Notes: generated by a model from the letters alone, not told the origin. Positions 1 to 9,105 are shown, counted from the stretch's first letter. The stretch is DNA of 64,000 nucleotides from Hymenobacter aranciens (GCF_030580865.1 NZ_JAUQSY010000002.1:434001-498000); one strand, 5' to 3'. A program made the numbers and translations.

Positions 1-478
1 CATAGCTTTGGTCTTTGTTTTCGTCGAGGCCTTTGCTCACCACGTAGCGGCCATCTTCCTGGCGCACATTGGCATAGTGGCCGGTGGCAATATACTGGCA
101 GCCGAGCTGGTCGGCCCGGCGCAGCAGGGCATCCCACTTGATGTGAGTGTTGCAGAGCACGCAGGGATTGGGCGTGCGCCCGGCCAGGTACTCGTCGGTG
201 AAGTTGTTGATAACGAAGTCACCAAACTCGTCGCGAATATCGATGATGTAGTGCGGAAAGCCCAGCTGCACCGCAATTTCGCGGGCATCGTTGATGCTGT
301 CGAGCGAGCAGCAGCCGGTCTCTTTTTTCGAGCCGCCGGCCGAGGCATAGTCCCAGGTTTTCATGGTCATGCCCACTACTTCATAGCCTTGCTCGTGCAG
401 CAATACGGCCGCTACGCTGCTATCAATACCCCCGCTCATGGCGACGAGGACGCGTCCTTTCGTTGTCTCAGTATTCAT
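1..478 (-). CDS. mnmA: tRNA 2-thiouridylase MnmA (3' part beyond window)
   Basis: This is the N-terminal 159 codons of the cytoplasmic enzyme that puts sulfur on U34 of the Lys, Glu and Gln tRNAs. The reading frame runs off the window start. The ATP-binding PP-loop is SGGIDSS at residues 15-21, with Ile where Val is usual. The family's catalytic-cysteine motif follows as NPCVLCN, and then a GHYANV segment typical of the adenylation domain. The start ATG at 478 follows a perfect TACCTTTG promoter box at 528-535. The family is about 360 residues long, so more than half lies outside. Identification is firm from motif order; the rest of the protein cannot be judged. Confidence 0.95.
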   Translation of the reverse strand, partial: MNTETTKGRVLVAMSGGIDSSVAAVLLHEQGYEVVGMTMKTWDYASAGGSKKETGCCSLDSINDAREIAVQLGFPHYIIDIRDEFGDFVINNFTDEYLAGRTPNPCVLCNTHIKWDALLRRADQLGCQYIATGHYANVRQEDGRYVVSKGLDENKDQSY

Positions 479-527
479 TATGGTTGTGCAATTCACCCGG
501 AGCTTGAAAGGTTCCGGCCGGCGGATG

Positions 528-535
528 CAAAGGTA
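528..535 (-). promoter_or_regulatory. Bacteroidota -7 box (TACCTTTG) for mnmA
   Basis: Read on the minus strand this is an exact TAnnTTTG, the Bacteroidota sigma-factor -7 element, about 50 nt upstream of the mnmA ATG. I see no clear -33 TTG at the usual spacing. Confidence 0.6.
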
Positions 536-543
536 CGCGGCAG

Positions 544-606
544 TGGTTAGTGATTAATGGTTAATGACGTTCTGGGTATTCACCATTAACCATTAATCAC
601 TAACCA
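544..606. repeat. Facing heptamer-repeat arms (inverted repeat)
   Basis: Two 23-nt arms (544-566 and 584-606) are exact reverse complements with a 17-nt spacer. Each arm is built of degenerate 7-mers of the type TTAATGG/TTAGTGA. The right arm abuts the stop codon of the sugar transferase (607-609) and the left arm ends just upstream of the mnmA promoter. It could act as a transcription terminator or processing site, but it also belongs to a dispersed heptamer-repeat family seen at several other places in this window. Confidence 0.8.
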
Positions 607-2028
607 TTATTTCCCTCGCCCTTCCACAATGATTTTCAGCGTGTAGAGCAGCACCCTAAAGTCCATTGCCAAGCTCATGTTCTCGATGTATAGGATATCG
701 AACTTGAGCCGCTCTACCATTTGCTCCACCGTTTCGGCGTAGCCGTACTTCACTTGTCCCAAAGAAGTTAGCCCGGGCCGCACGCGGTGAAGGTGGCGGT
801 AGTGCGGCGCTATTTTCACAATTTTATCGATGAAGAACTGCCGCTCCGGACGGGGCCCGACGATGCTCATCTCGCCCTTGAGTACGTTCCAGAACTGGGG
901 CAGCTCATCGAGGCGCACTTTGCGCATGAAGCGGCCCCAGCGCGTGATGCGCGGGTCGTGGTCGGAGCTCAGAGCCGGTCCCATCTTCTCCGCATCCACA
1001 AACATCGAGCGGAACTTGATGATGCGGAAGGGTTCCCCTTGCCGCCCAATGCGCTCCTGGCGGTAAAATACCGGCCCCGGTGACGACAGCTTCACCATAA
1101 TAGCCGTGAAGGCATACACCGGCCAGGCCAGCATCAGAAACAGCGCTGAACCACCAATATCAATCAAGCGCTTGACCATCACCTGCCACACGGGTAGCAG
1201 GTCCTGCTTTATTTCGATGAGCGGCGTACCAAACAGGTGGTTTACCTTCACCGAGCCCAGCAGCATCTGGTACAAATCAGGCAGGATGCTGATGCGCACG
1301 GGCATGCCATCCAGCAGGGTTAGAATATCCTGAATGAGACGATGCTCACTAGGCTCGATGGCGATGACAACCTGCTCCAGCTTCAGAGTTTGCACCAAGG
1401 CTGGCAGGTCGCGGTAAGAGCTTTGCGCGGTCAGCGTGGCCGCCAGTTCGGCGTCGATGGTTTCGCCTACCGGCGCAAACCCAACCAGCCGTAGTCCCAG
1501 GTGCCGGCCGGTACGCTGCAGTTCGCGGAACGTTTCGAGTGCCAAGGCATTAGAGCCTACCAGCAGCGTGGGGAAGAAAATACGGCCTTGCCGAATGAGA
1601 CGCTGCACACTGCTCACGGCAGTGGTGCGCAGGATGGCCGTAATGATGAAATGGACGATAAAATAAGCCGTAAACGTCTTATAGTAAGCCTTGTAATTAC
1701 TCACACCCTGGTCGTCGAGCAACAGGGCGAAGAAGATGACCACTGCCCCCAGCACCGACACCCGGGCCAGCCGGATAATTTCGGCTAGGCGCGATTTGCG
1801 GTAGATGTCGCGGTATTCGCCGAGCAGGGCGTAGAGGGCCGTCCAGAAAGTAGCGATGAAAACAGCCGAGCCGCTCAGCTCGAACAGCACCCCTTCGGTA
1901 AACTGATAACCAGTCAGCTCATCAAGCAGATACTTGCGCAGGAGAAAAAAGCAGAACCACGCCAATAACGCCGCCAGAAAATCGGCGGCCACGAGCTTGA
2001 GGTATTGAAAACGGCGAATCAGCTGCAA
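607..2028 (-). CDS. Undecaprenyl-phosphate sugar phosphotransferase (exopolysaccharide priming glycosyltransferase)
   Basis: Membrane enzyme that probably moves a sugar-1-phosphate to undecaprenyl phosphate to start exopolysaccharide or O-antigen synthesis. The N-terminal half has several hydrophobic segments and a CoA-binding-like region. The C-terminal bacterial sugar transferase domain begins at KRLIDIGGSALFLML and contains RQERIGRQGEPFRIIKFRSM, RKVRLDELPQFWNVLKGEMS and VGPRPE. The frame is open to an ATG at 2112, but a perfect TACCTTTG box at 2085-2092 with TTG 17 nt upstream puts transcription start inside that stretch. I therefore prefer the TTG at 2028, giving 473 residues and a first segment LQLIRRFQYLKLVAADF. 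The sugar specificity cannot be read from the sequence. Confidence 0.9.
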   Translation of the reverse strand: MQLIRRFQYLKLVAADFLAALLAWFCFFLLRKYLLDELTGYQFTEGVLFELSGSAVFIATFWTALYALLGEYRDIYRKSRLAEIIRLARVSVLGAVVIFFALLLDDQGVSNYKAYYKTFTAYFIVHFIITAILRTTAVSSVQRLIRQGRIFFPTLLVGSNALALETFRELQRTGRHLGLRLVGFAPVGETIDAELAATLTAQSSYRDLPALVQTLKLEQVVIAIEPSEHRLIQDILTLLDGMPVRISILPDLYQMLLGSVKVNHLFGTPLIEIKQDLLPVWQVMVKRLIDIGGSALFLMLAWPVYAFTAIMVKLSSPGPVFYRQERIGRQGEPFRIIKFRSMFVDAEKMGPALSSDHDPRITRWGRFMRKVRLDELPQFWNVLKGEMSIVGPRPERQFFIDKIVKIAPHYRHLHRVRPGLTSLGQVKYGYAETVEQMVERLKFDILYIENMSLAMDFRVLLYTLKIIVEGRGK

Positions 2029-2084
2029 AACGGCGGGCGGCGTGTTATTTTCGCGGCAAGGAGTAGCTGCCGGGCCGCGAGGCG

Positions 2085-2092
2085 CAAAGGTA
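2085..2092 (-). promoter_or_regulatory. Bacteroidota -7 box (TACCTTTG) for the sugar transferase
   Basis: Exact TAnnTTTG on the minus strand, with TTG placed 17 nt upstream, within the normal -33/-7 spacing of Bacteroidota promoters. It lies downstream of the longest possible ATG start of the gene and so argues for the internal TTG start. Confidence 0.65.
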
Positions 2093-2158
2093 GTGCCCCG
2101 GGCGGTTGTCAATTTTCAAGCCGGATATTTCGCCCACATCCCCTGCACCCACCACCGA

Positions 2159-2854
2159 ATGGCGGTTCCTTCTCCTGCTCCTTCTGTTCCGCCATCGCTC
2201 GAAGATGGCTACCGGCACCGGGGCCAGCGCCGGGCGCTGGTGCGCGAGCTGCGCCAGAAAGGTATTCACGACGAGCGGGTGCTGACGGCCATTGCCGGGG
2301 TGCCGCGCCATCTTTTTTTTGACCCTGCCTTCGAAGTCCACGCCTACCAGGACAAAGCCTTTCCCATTGGTGAGGGTCAGACGATTTCGCAGCCTTATAC
2401 AGTTGCCTTTCAAACCCAACTGCTGAATATCGAGCCCACCCACCGGGTGCTGGAAGTGGGCACCGGCTCGGGCTACCAGTGCGCAGTGCTGTTGCGGCTC
2501 ACCTCTCACGTTCAGAGCATTGAGCTAAGCCCGGTGCTGTTTGAGCGCACGCGGCAGCGGCAGGCAGCGCTGGGGCTGCAAGGGGCCGGGCTGCACTGCG
2601 GCGACGGCTCGCTGGGCCTGCCCGCGCACGCGCCGTACGACCGTATTCTGGTGACGGCCGGGGCGCCGGGCCTGCCGCCGGCGCTGCTGCGGCAGCTGCG
2701 TATTGGCGGACAACTCATTATTCCAGTGGGCGATGCCCAGCTACAGCAGATGCTACGCGTCACCCGCGAGGGCCTCGAGTCTTTTGTCCGCGAAGAGTTT
2801 GAAGCCTTCCGCTTTGTGCCCTTGCGCGGGGCCGAGGGCTGGCGGAGTTCGTAA
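2159..2854 (+). CDS. pcm: Protein-L-isoaspartate O-methyltransferase
   Basis: Cytoplasmic repair enzyme that methylates isoaspartyl residues in damaged proteins, using S-adenosylmethionine. The 231-residue protein shows the family signature in order: ending HLFFDPAF, then AYQDKAFPIGEGQTISQPY, the SAM-binding EVGTGSGYQCAVL, and DRILVTAGAP. The frame is open upstream to 2042, but the ATG at 2159 gives the usual family length and starts in the divergent intergenic region opposite the sugar transferase. A proline-rich N-terminal stretch of about 12 residues precedes the domain. No good promoter box was found for it. Confidence 0.93.
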   Translation: MAVPSPAPSVPPSLEDGYRHRGQRRALVRELRQKGIHDERVLTAIAGVPRHLFFDPAFEVHAYQDKAFPIGEGQTISQPYTVAFQTQLLNIEPTHRVLEVGTGSGYQCAVLLRLTSHVQSIELSPVLFERTRQRQAALGLQGAGLHCGDGSLGLPAHAPYDRILVTAGAPGLPPALLRQLRIGGQLIIPVGDAQLQQMLRVTREGLESFVREEFEAFRFVPLRGAEGWRSS

Positions 2855-3008
2855 CTAACTGGAACGTTTTGGATTCGTCGGCGGGTTGCCGGTATAATTC
2901 TGCTTTTTAGTGTTCGGTGCCAGGTTAATTTGTCCGGATACCTGACACCGACCACCCACACTCTGACTCATTACCAAGGCCGGCTAAGGCTTGCTCCACA
3001 ATTGCTTC

Positions 3009-5201
3009 ATGCTTCGACGCTTACTAATCCTCTCGCTAAGCCTGTTATCCCTCAGTGCTCTGGCTCAGAGTCCCTCTCAACCCGTCTCCTTACGCCGCCC
3101 CTACCCCGAGCATCAGGTGGGTTTCCGCTGTGCCTTCGACAGCGTGCAGCAGGCGGCCTTTCGGCGGGAGCCGGGCTCGGAGGCCCGCTACAAGGAGTTT
3201 CTGCGGGCGGCCATGCAGCTGAGCCCGGTGGAACAGGCGCGGCTGCTGGCTCAGCCCGATGTGACGGTGCCGGTGGTGATGCACGTCATCCACACCGGCG
3301 GGGCTGATAATATTTCCGACGCGCAAATTTATGATGCCCTACGCATTGTCAATCAGGATTTTGGCAAGCGCAACCCCGACACGATGAACGTCATTGCGCC
3401 CTTCCGGGCGCGCTACGCTAACGTTGGTTTCCAGTTTCGCCTGGCGAAGCTCGACCCCAATGGCAACTGCACGACGGGCATCACCCGCACCTACTCGACG
3501 GACACTAACATCGGCGACGACCGGGTGAAGGCTCTCATTACCTGGGACCAGGCGCGCTACCTTAATATCTGGATTACGACCAACGCCAACGGCGCGGGCG
3601 GCTATGCTTACCTGCCCTGTTCGGGCGGCGTCGGTGATGGCATTGTTATCCGCTCGGCGCAGTTTGGCAGCATCGGACAAAGCAACAGTGGCAACTTTTC
3701 GATGCGCTCCCTTACCCACGAAATCGGCCATTATTTTGGCCTGCCGCACACCTGGGGGGGCACCAACACCCCCGGCCTGGCCAGCAACTGTGGCATCGAC
3801 GATGGCGTTACCGATACGCCCAACACCACTGGCATTCTGGGCGGCTGCGACCTGACTTTCTCGCCCTGCAGCGATGCCGGCGGCCGCCCTATTCTGTCGA
3901 ACGTGCAGAATTACATGGATTACTCAGGTTGCACCTGCATGTTCACCACCGGCCAGCGCACCGTGATGCGTAGTGCGCTGCAACTCTCTTGCCGCGACCA
4001 GCTTACTTCGCCTACCAACCTGCTGGCTACTGGCACCAACGATGGGTTCATCGGTAGCCCATGCGCCCCAGCGGTGGCCTTCCGCCCCTTTGAAACACGG
4101 ATTTGCGAAGGTGGCACCGTTACGTTTACCGAATACTCTTACAACGCCGACCTGACGACGTCAAATACTACGTTCAGTTGGAGCTTCCCGGGCGGCTCGC
4201 CCACTACTTCTACGGCCCGGCAGCCCACGGTCACCTACGCCACTGGCGGCCTTTACGATGTTACGCTGACCGTGACAACTGCCAATGGGCTGAGCAGCAG
4301 CCTTACTATTCCACAGTTGATTCAAGTTATTGGAGTTAATAGCGGGCTGAGCACGCCGATAGCTGAGTCATTTGAAAATCAGTCATTTCCCAACAATTTT
4401 GCCGTAGGCGACCTGCGCAACTGGGAATCAACTTCTACCTCAACCTCCGGGCTGGCCCGCTGGCAGCGCCTGCCTGCGGTTGCCAGCCGCCTGGTACCCA
4501 GCGACGGCGCGGCTTGCGTGGCCGTGCGTAGCAGCCAGCTGCCCAACAATACTATCACGCGGTTGACCTCGCCCAATATCGACCTGAGCGGCTTCAGTGC
4601 CGCCAACCCGCCGGTAGTGGTTTTTGACCGCGCTTACGCGTTGCGCCCGAGCGGCGGCGTTGATAATCTGCAGGTTCAATTTAGCAACGATTGTGGGGTG
4701 ACCTGGCTAACCCGGGCTTCGTTTGGGCCGCAGCCGTTGAACACGATGGACACGCTGCGCTCGATAAACTACTCCCCCACCAGCCTCAGCGACTGGAAGC
4801 CGCTGAGCGTAACCGTACCCGCCAGCGACATCAGTTCGCGCTTCCAGCTGCGTTTTCAGCTGACTAGTCGTCAGGGCAACACTTTTTACCTCGACCACGT
4901 GCGCGTGGGCGCCCTGCCCGCCGCCACCCAGGCGGCCGAAGCCGCCCGCTACGGCTTGCACCTCTACCCCAACCCTCGCACGGCCGAAACAGCTGTGCAT
5001 CTGACCTTACCCGCTGCCGCCACGGTGCAGCTGGAGCTGCGCGACGCGCTGGGCCGCCTGGTAGCCAGCACGCCGGCTAGCCGCTATGGCGCGGGCGAGC
5101 AGCGCCTGCTGCTACCGTGCAACTCTCTGCCAACCGGCTTGTATTTGGTGCAGGCCGTGGTCAATAATACTCGGATAACCACCAAGCTGGTGGTGCAGTA
5201 A
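3009..5201 (+). CDS. Secreted M43-type zinc metalloprotease with PKD domain and T9SS sorting domain
   Basis: Predicted secreted or cell-surface protease of 730 residues. A signal peptide (MLRRLLILSLSLLSLSALAQ) is followed by a propeptide-like region, then a pappalysin/M43 catalytic domain. HEIGHYFGLPHTW begins near residue 237 and the Met-turn is NYMDYSGC. A PKD-like Ig domain follows (FSWSFPGGSPTTS, VTYATGGLYDVTLTV), then a jelly-roll-like region, and a T9SS C-terminal sorting domain (LHLYPNPRTAETAVHL ending TTKLVVQ). The ATG at 3009 is preferred over an upstream TTG because it starts the signal peptide directly. It is the first of two tandem paralogs; the other begins at 5332. The substrate is unknown. 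Confidence 0.93.
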   Translation: MLRRLLILSLSLLSLSALAQSPSQPVSLRRPYPEHQVGFRCAFDSVQQAAFRREPGSEARYKEFLRAAMQLSPVEQARLLAQPDVTVPVVMHVIHTGGADNISDAQIYDALRIVNQDFGKRNPDTMNVIAPFRARYANVGFQFRLAKLDPNGNCTTGITRTYSTDTNIGDDRVKALITWDQARYLNIWITTNANGAGGYAYLPCSGGVGDGIVIRSAQFGSIGQSNSGNFSMRSLTHEIGHYFGLPHTWGGTNTPGLASNCGIDDGVTDTPNTTGILGGCDLTFSPCSDAGGRPILSNVQNYMDYSGCTCMFTTGQRTVMRSALQLSCRDQLTSPTNLLATGTNDGFIGSPCAPAVAFRPFETRICEGGTVTFTEYSYNADLTTSNTTFSWSFPGGSPTTSTARQPTVTYATGGLYDVTLTVTTANGLSSSLTIPQLIQVIGVNSGLSTPIAESFENQSFPNNFAVGDLRNWESTSTSTSGLARWQRLPAVASRLVPSDGAACVAVRSSQLPNNTITRLTSPNIDLSGFSAANPPVVVFDRAYALRPSGGVDNLQVQFSNDCGVTWLTRASFGPQPLNTMDTLRSINYSPTSLSDWKPLSVTVPASDISSRFQLRFQLTSRQGNTFYLDHVRVGALPAATQAAEAARYGLHLYPNPRTAETAVHLTLPAAATVQLELRDALGRLVASTPASRYGAGEQRLLLPCNSLPTGLYLVQAVVNNTRITTKLVVQ

Positions 5202-5257
5202 TTAGCCCGACCAGCGGTTTTCATGTAATCTTAATCCCCTGAAAGTCGCAACGATTG

Positions 5258-5265
5258 TATCTTTA
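5258..5265 (+). promoter_or_regulatory. Candidate -7 box (TATCTTTA) for the second metalloprotease
   Basis: Matches TAnnTTTG at five of the six fixed positions, about 67 nt upstream of the ATG at 5332. It sits inside a weak stem formed by CCCCTGAAAG and CTTTAGGGG, which could also be a terminator remnant of the upstream gene. Confidence 0.35.
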
Positions 5266-5331
5266 GGGGCGGCAAATTCTGGCATCGTCGGGCTTGGCCG
5301 TCCGTTATTCCCCTCACCCTCCTTCTTTTTC

Positions 5332-7569
5332 ATGTTCAAAAAACTGTTACCCACTCTAGCCGTAGCGGCACTGGGCTTGCTGGGTTCGGCCCCGGCAGCC
5401 CTGGCCCAAGGCGACGACCTGCCGCGCACCTGCGATTATGACAATCAGCAGCGCCAGTACTTCCAGGCCCACCCCGAGGCTGAGCGCGCGTACTATGACC
5501 TACTGCGCCGGGCCGACCAGCTGGCGCAAACCGCTACGAACGAGCAGCTACGAGTGCTGCCCGACGTGACAGTGCCCGTGGTTATCCACGTGCTCTACAC
5601 TAACCCGGCCAGCAACATCACCGACCGTCAAATCAATGACGCCTTGGAGGTTGTCAACCTCGATTTCAGCAAGCGGAATGCTGATACCGCCAGCATCATT
5701 CCGGCGTTTCAGAGCCGGATTGCCAACGTGGGCTTCCAGTTCCGCCTGGCCAAGCTCGACCCCAACGGCAACTGCACTACCGGCATCACCCGGCACTACA
5801 CCGCCGAGTCGGATTACGGCACTGCGGGCGTAACCAATGTGGTGTATTGGGACCGCACCAAGTACCTGAACATTTGGATTGTCGATGACATTGCCAGCGG
5901 TGCCGGGGGCTACACCTTCGGTGGTGCTGCCACCTGCCCGGCCAACGATGGCATTGTGCTGCGCATCTCGCAGTTTGGCCCCAATACGCGCTGCACCGCC
6001 AACCTGTGCCGCCGCTCCCTCACCCACGAAATCGGCCACTACTTCGGCCTGCCCCACACCTGGGGACCGTCGAACACGCCCGGCCTGATTAACGGCAGCA
6101 CGGCCACCAACTGCGCCACCGACGACGGTGTTTCTGACACGCCCAACACGGCGGGCTATTCGCAAGGCTCGGTTATCAACGGCGTTGTATTGGGCCAGTG
6201 CACCACTACCTACTCGCCCTGCACCGATTCGGGTGGGCGTCCGATTCTGTCCAACGTTCAGAATTTCATGGACTATGCCGACTGCGAGATGATGTTTACC
6301 CTGGGCCAGCGGACGCTGATGCGCTCGGTGGTAACGGGCTGCCGCGCACCGCTGGTGTCGCAGGCCAACCTTATTGCCACCGGCACCAACGACGGTTTTG
6401 TAGCCCCTGCCTGCACCCCGATTGCCAGCTTCCTGCCCAGCGCGCTCACGGTATGCGCCGGCACGGCCATTTCGTTGCGCGACTACTCGTACAACTACGC
6501 GGCAGCTGGCGGCGCGGTGACGTACAGCTGGTCGTTCCCCGGCGGCACTCCGGCTACCGCAACCGGCATCACCGCCTCGGTAACTTACGCCACTCCTGGC
6601 ATTTACACCATCACCGAAACAGTAAGCAACTCGGTTGGCAGCAGCGTAGATACGCGCTTTATCAAAGTTGAAGGCCCTGGCGCCGGCGAGCTGGCTCCCT
6701 ATATCGAGTCGTTCGAAAACGCCAGCTTCCCATTCAACTACCCCGAGCCGTCGTTGCGCAACTGGCTGGTAGCCGGCAATCAGGCCAGCGGCCTGCCGGT
6801 AATTCCGCAGGCTAGCGGCGTCATCAACAGCCGCTGGCAGCGGCAGACGCAGCAGGTAGCCGCCGATGGTGCAGCTTCTCTGATTGTGCGTAATGTCTCC
6901 CTTCCCATTGCTGCCGTCAGCACGCTCTACACGCCCAATATCGACCTTTCGACCACGCCGCCCAACCAGCCTTCAACCCTCGATTTCAGCCGCTTCTTCA
7001 ATCCCCGCAATCCGGGCGGCGACGAAAAGCTTACCATTGCCTTCAGCTCGGACTGCGGCGCTACCTGGTCGACGCCCATCACCTACAATTCGACGGCGCT
7101 GACGGTCACTACCTCCTCAAACGCCACTCCTGGGTCGCCATCCGACTGGCAGGATATTTCGGTAGTTATTCCGGCAGCTTTCCAGCGTAGCCCCCGCTTC
7201 AAGGTGCGCTTTCAGTTCACGAACAACACCGTGACGGCTACTAACAACTTCTTCTTCGACAACCTGCGCGTGTCGCGGGTGCTCGGCACGCACTCGGCAG
7301 CGCTGCAGCAGCGTGGCATCAGCGTGCAGCCCAACCCGTACACCAACGAAACAGCTGTTAGCCTGGAGCTCTCCAGCCGCACCGAAGTGCAAGTAAGCCT
7401 GACCGACCTGCTGGGCCGCACTGTGATGACGCTGCCCGCCAAGACCTACAACCTTGGCAAGCAGACCATCACGCTGAACCCCAACGGCCGGGCCCTGAGC
7501 CCCGGCATTTACGTGGTCCGCATCAGCCTGGAAGGCAAAACATATTCCAGCAAGCTGACCGTGGAGTAA
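5332..7569 (+). CDS. Secreted M43-type zinc metalloprotease, tandem paralog, T9SS substrate
   Basis: A 745-residue secreted protease built like its upstream neighbour. The order is a signal peptide (MFKKLLPTLAVAALGLLGSAPAALAQ region), propeptide, catalytic domain with HEIGHYFGLPHTW near residue 232 and Met-turn NFMDYADC, a PKD-like domain (YSWSFPGGTPATA), a jelly-roll-like region, and a C-terminal sorting domain (ISVQPNPYTNETAVSLEL to YSSKLTVE). Both proteins share QFRLAKLDPNGNCTTGITR, which indicates a duplication. The 130-nt gap and a separate candidate promoter suggest independent expression. A strong terminator follows at 7649-7682. The substrate cannot be inferred. Confidence 0.93.
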   Translation: MFKKLLPTLAVAALGLLGSAPAALAQGDDLPRTCDYDNQQRQYFQAHPEAERAYYDLLRRADQLAQTATNEQLRVLPDVTVPVVIHVLYTNPASNITDRQINDALEVVNLDFSKRNADTASIIPAFQSRIANVGFQFRLAKLDPNGNCTTGITRHYTAESDYGTAGVTNVVYWDRTKYLNIWIVDDIASGAGGYTFGGAATCPANDGIVLRISQFGPNTRCTANLCRRSLTHEIGHYFGLPHTWGPSNTPGLINGSTATNCATDDGVSDTPNTAGYSQGSVINGVVLGQCTTTYSPCTDSGGRPILSNVQNFMDYADCEMMFTLGQRTLMRSVVTGCRAPLVSQANLIATGTNDGFVAPACTPIASFLPSALTVCAGTAISLRDYSYNYAAAGGAVTYSWSFPGGTPATATGITASVTYATPGIYTITETVSNSVGSSVDTRFIKVEGPGAGELAPYIESFENASFPFNYPEPSLRNWLVAGNQASGLPVIPQASGVINSRWQRQTQQVAADGAASLIVRNVSLPIAAVSTLYTPNIDLSTTPPNQPSTLDFSRFFNPRNPGGDEKLTIAFSSDCGATWSTPITYNSTALTVTTSSNATPGSPSDWQDISVVIPAAFQRSPRFKVRFQFTNNTVTATNNFFFDNLRVSRVLGTHSAALQQRGISVQPNPYTNETAVSLELSSRTEVQVSLTDLLGRTVMTLPAKTYNLGKQTITLNPNGRALSPGIYVVRISLEGKTYSSKLTVE

Positions 7570-7648
7570 GTTAAAAGCAGAGCGCTACAAGTTAAAATTG
7601 ACTCAATCTGGTTTTTAACCAGTAAATCTCAAGCATTAACTCTTCTAC

Positions 7649-7682
7649 AAAACGCCCCGTCCTCTCATGGTCGGGGCGTTTT
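7649..7682 (+). terminator. Rho-independent terminator after the metalloproteases
   Basis: An 11-bp perfect stem (AAAACGCCCCG with CGGGGCGTTTT) with a 12-nt loop, followed by more T residues, 80 nt after the stop codon. Confidence 0.8.
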
Positions 7683-7709
7683 TTGTTTAGGCCCCGCCCC
7701 CGCCGGCCG

Positions 7710-7717
7710 TACCTTTG
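7710..7717 (+). promoter_or_regulatory. Bacteroidota -7 box (TACCTTTG) for the thioesterase
   Basis: Exact TAnnTTTG with a T-rich -33 region around 7682-7689. Transcription starting here excludes upstream in-frame starts and points to the GTG at 7770. Confidence 0.6.
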
Positions 7718-7769
7718 CCAGACATCTGGGCCTGCCTGCCCGCGGCCCATTCACCAACCTGCCGACTTC

Positions 7770-8294
7770 GTGCGTAAGCAAAAACCTGCCTCCGACTCTT
7801 TCGTCATCATGACCGAGCTGGTGCTCCCCAACGACACCAATACCCTCAACAACCTGATGGGCGGCCGCATGATGCACCTGATGGACATCGCCGCCGCCAT
7901 CGCAGCCCAAAAGCACTCCAACCGCATCGTCGTCACGGCTTCGGTCGATAACGTGTCGTTTCGGGATGCCATCCGGCTGGGCAACGTGGTGACACTGCAG
8001 GCGCAGGTGACGCGAGCTTTCAGCTCCAGCATGGAAGTGCACATCGACGTGTGGGCCGAGGACATCCCCAGCGGCACCAAAATGAAAACCAACGAGGCCT
8101 TCTTCACCTTTGTGGCCGTCGACCAGTCGGGCCGGCCCATCGACGTGCCCGAAGTGCTGCCTGAAACACCCGAGGAAATCAAGCTCTACGAGGGCGCCCT
8201 GCGCCGCCGCCAGCTGCGCCTGGTGCTGGCGGGCCGCATGAAACCCACCGAGGCTCAGGAACTGCGCGCGCTGTTTGAGCTGAGCGAAAAATAG
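7770..8294 (+). CDS. Hotdog-fold acyl-CoA thioesterase
   Basis: Cytoplasmic enzyme that hydrolyses acyl-CoA esters, YciA/BACH type. The 174-residue protein carries MTELVLPNDTNTLNNLMGG, the active-site region of this family, with MDIAAAIAAQKHSN and VDNVSFRDAIRLGNVVTL after it. The C-terminal LYEGALRRRQLRL is typical of Bacteroidota members. The GTG at 7770 is chosen because it follows the promoter box; an ATG at 7809 would remove only 13 residues and is an alternative. Chain-length specificity is unknown. Confidence 0.9.
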   Translation: MRKQKPASDSFVIMTELVLPNDTNTLNNLMGGRMMHLMDIAAAIAAQKHSNRIVVTASVDNVSFRDAIRLGNVVTLQAQVTRAFSSSMEVHIDVWAEDIPSGTKMKTNEAFFTFVAVDQSGRPIDVPEVLPETPEEIKLYEGALRRRQLRLVLAGRMKPTEAQELRALFELSEK

Positions 8295-8326
8295 CCCCTA
8301 CGTCGCCTCTATTACCACCTGATTGT

Positions 8327-9025
8327 ATGGATTCTGGCAAGCTGGCCTTTCTGCAGAACTTCTACACCGACGTGACGCTCTACGTGCCTGCCGAGGCGGA
8401 AGTAGCTTTGGCGGTAGCCGCCCCTGCGCCGGCGACTCCGGCGGCGGCCCCACCCCCGACAGCCTCGTCGGCTGCTTTACCGGTGGCGGCGCCCGTTGCT
8501 CCGGCCGTGGCGCTAGTGCCGCAAGCGACTACTGTGCCCGCCCCCCCGGCTACTACCGCGCCCGTTTCTGAGCTGGCTACGCCGCCCGCTCCTACCGAGG
8601 CGGCTCCTCTTCCGGCGGCGCTACACACCACTTTCAGCACCTTGGGCAGCAATGCACAAGGCGTAGTGCTACTGGTGCGCCTGACGCCTGAGCAGTTTCA
8701 GAAGCTTCCCCGCAACGTATTTCTCAACAAGCTTCTGCAGGCTATTGGCCTGGTAATGGCGGATGTGGTGCTGGTGAACGTGGAGCACGAAAAGCTACCG
8801 GTTGCCTTAGTAAACCTGCGTCAGCAGCTGGCGGCTACCCGCGTGCTCGCTTTCGGCCGCTACCTGCTCGACATAACGGTGCGCAACACGCAGATTTACG
8901 AGCCGGTGCAGTTTCCTAGCCAGAATTTAGGATATCTGGCCTCGGCCGATGTCGAAATGGTAGAATATGATGTCAGCCTGAAAAAACGGTTGTGGACAGG
9001 CTTACAACGCATGTTTCTGCAGTAA
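8327..9025 (+). CDS. Conserved hypothetical protein with Ala/Pro-rich linker
   Basis: No function recognised. The 232-residue protein has a short N-terminal segment (MDSGKLAFLQNFYTDVTLYV). About 80 residues of low-complexity Ala/Pro/Thr/Val sequence follow, and then a well-ordered C-terminal domain from TTFSTLGSNAQGVVLLVRL onward, with NKLLQAIGLVMADVVLVNV and FGRYLLDITV. The C-terminal part resembles uncharacterised Bacteroidota proteins with a LxKIL...L..ADVAIVN pattern. It follows the thioesterase by 32 nt and may be co-transcribed with it. The perfect hairpin at 9047-9092 ends this transcript. Confidence 0.8.
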   Translation: MDSGKLAFLQNFYTDVTLYVPAEAEVALAVAAPAPATPAAAPPPTASSAALPVAAPVAPAVALVPQATTVPAPPATTAPVSELATPPAPTEAAPLPAALHTTFSTLGSNAQGVVLLVRLTPEQFQKLPRNVFLNKLLQAIGLVMADVVLVNVEHEKLPVALVNLRQQLAATRVLAFGRYLLDITVRNTQIYEPVQFPSQNLGYLASADVEMVEYDVSLKKRLWTGLQRMFLQ

Positions 9026-9046
9026 GCGGCACCTAATTCTCAGTGT

Positions 9047-9092
9047 CAGACAACAAAAAAGCCCGCTTGATAGCGGGCTTTTTTGTTGTCTG
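9047..9092. terminator. Bidirectional terminator, 21-bp perfect stem
   Basis: Arms 9047-9067 and 9072-9092 are exact reverse complements with a TGAT loop. The A-run in the left arm and the T-run in the right arm make it work on both strands. It lies between the convergent genes ending at 9025 and 9106. Confidence 0.9.
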
Positions 9093-9105
9093 AAAGCTCC
9101 TCGGT

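Noticed and set aside
2029..2112. The ATG at 2112 as start of the sugar transferase
   Set aside because: A perfect promoter box with correct -33 spacing lies downstream of it, and the extra 28 residues are unlike the family.
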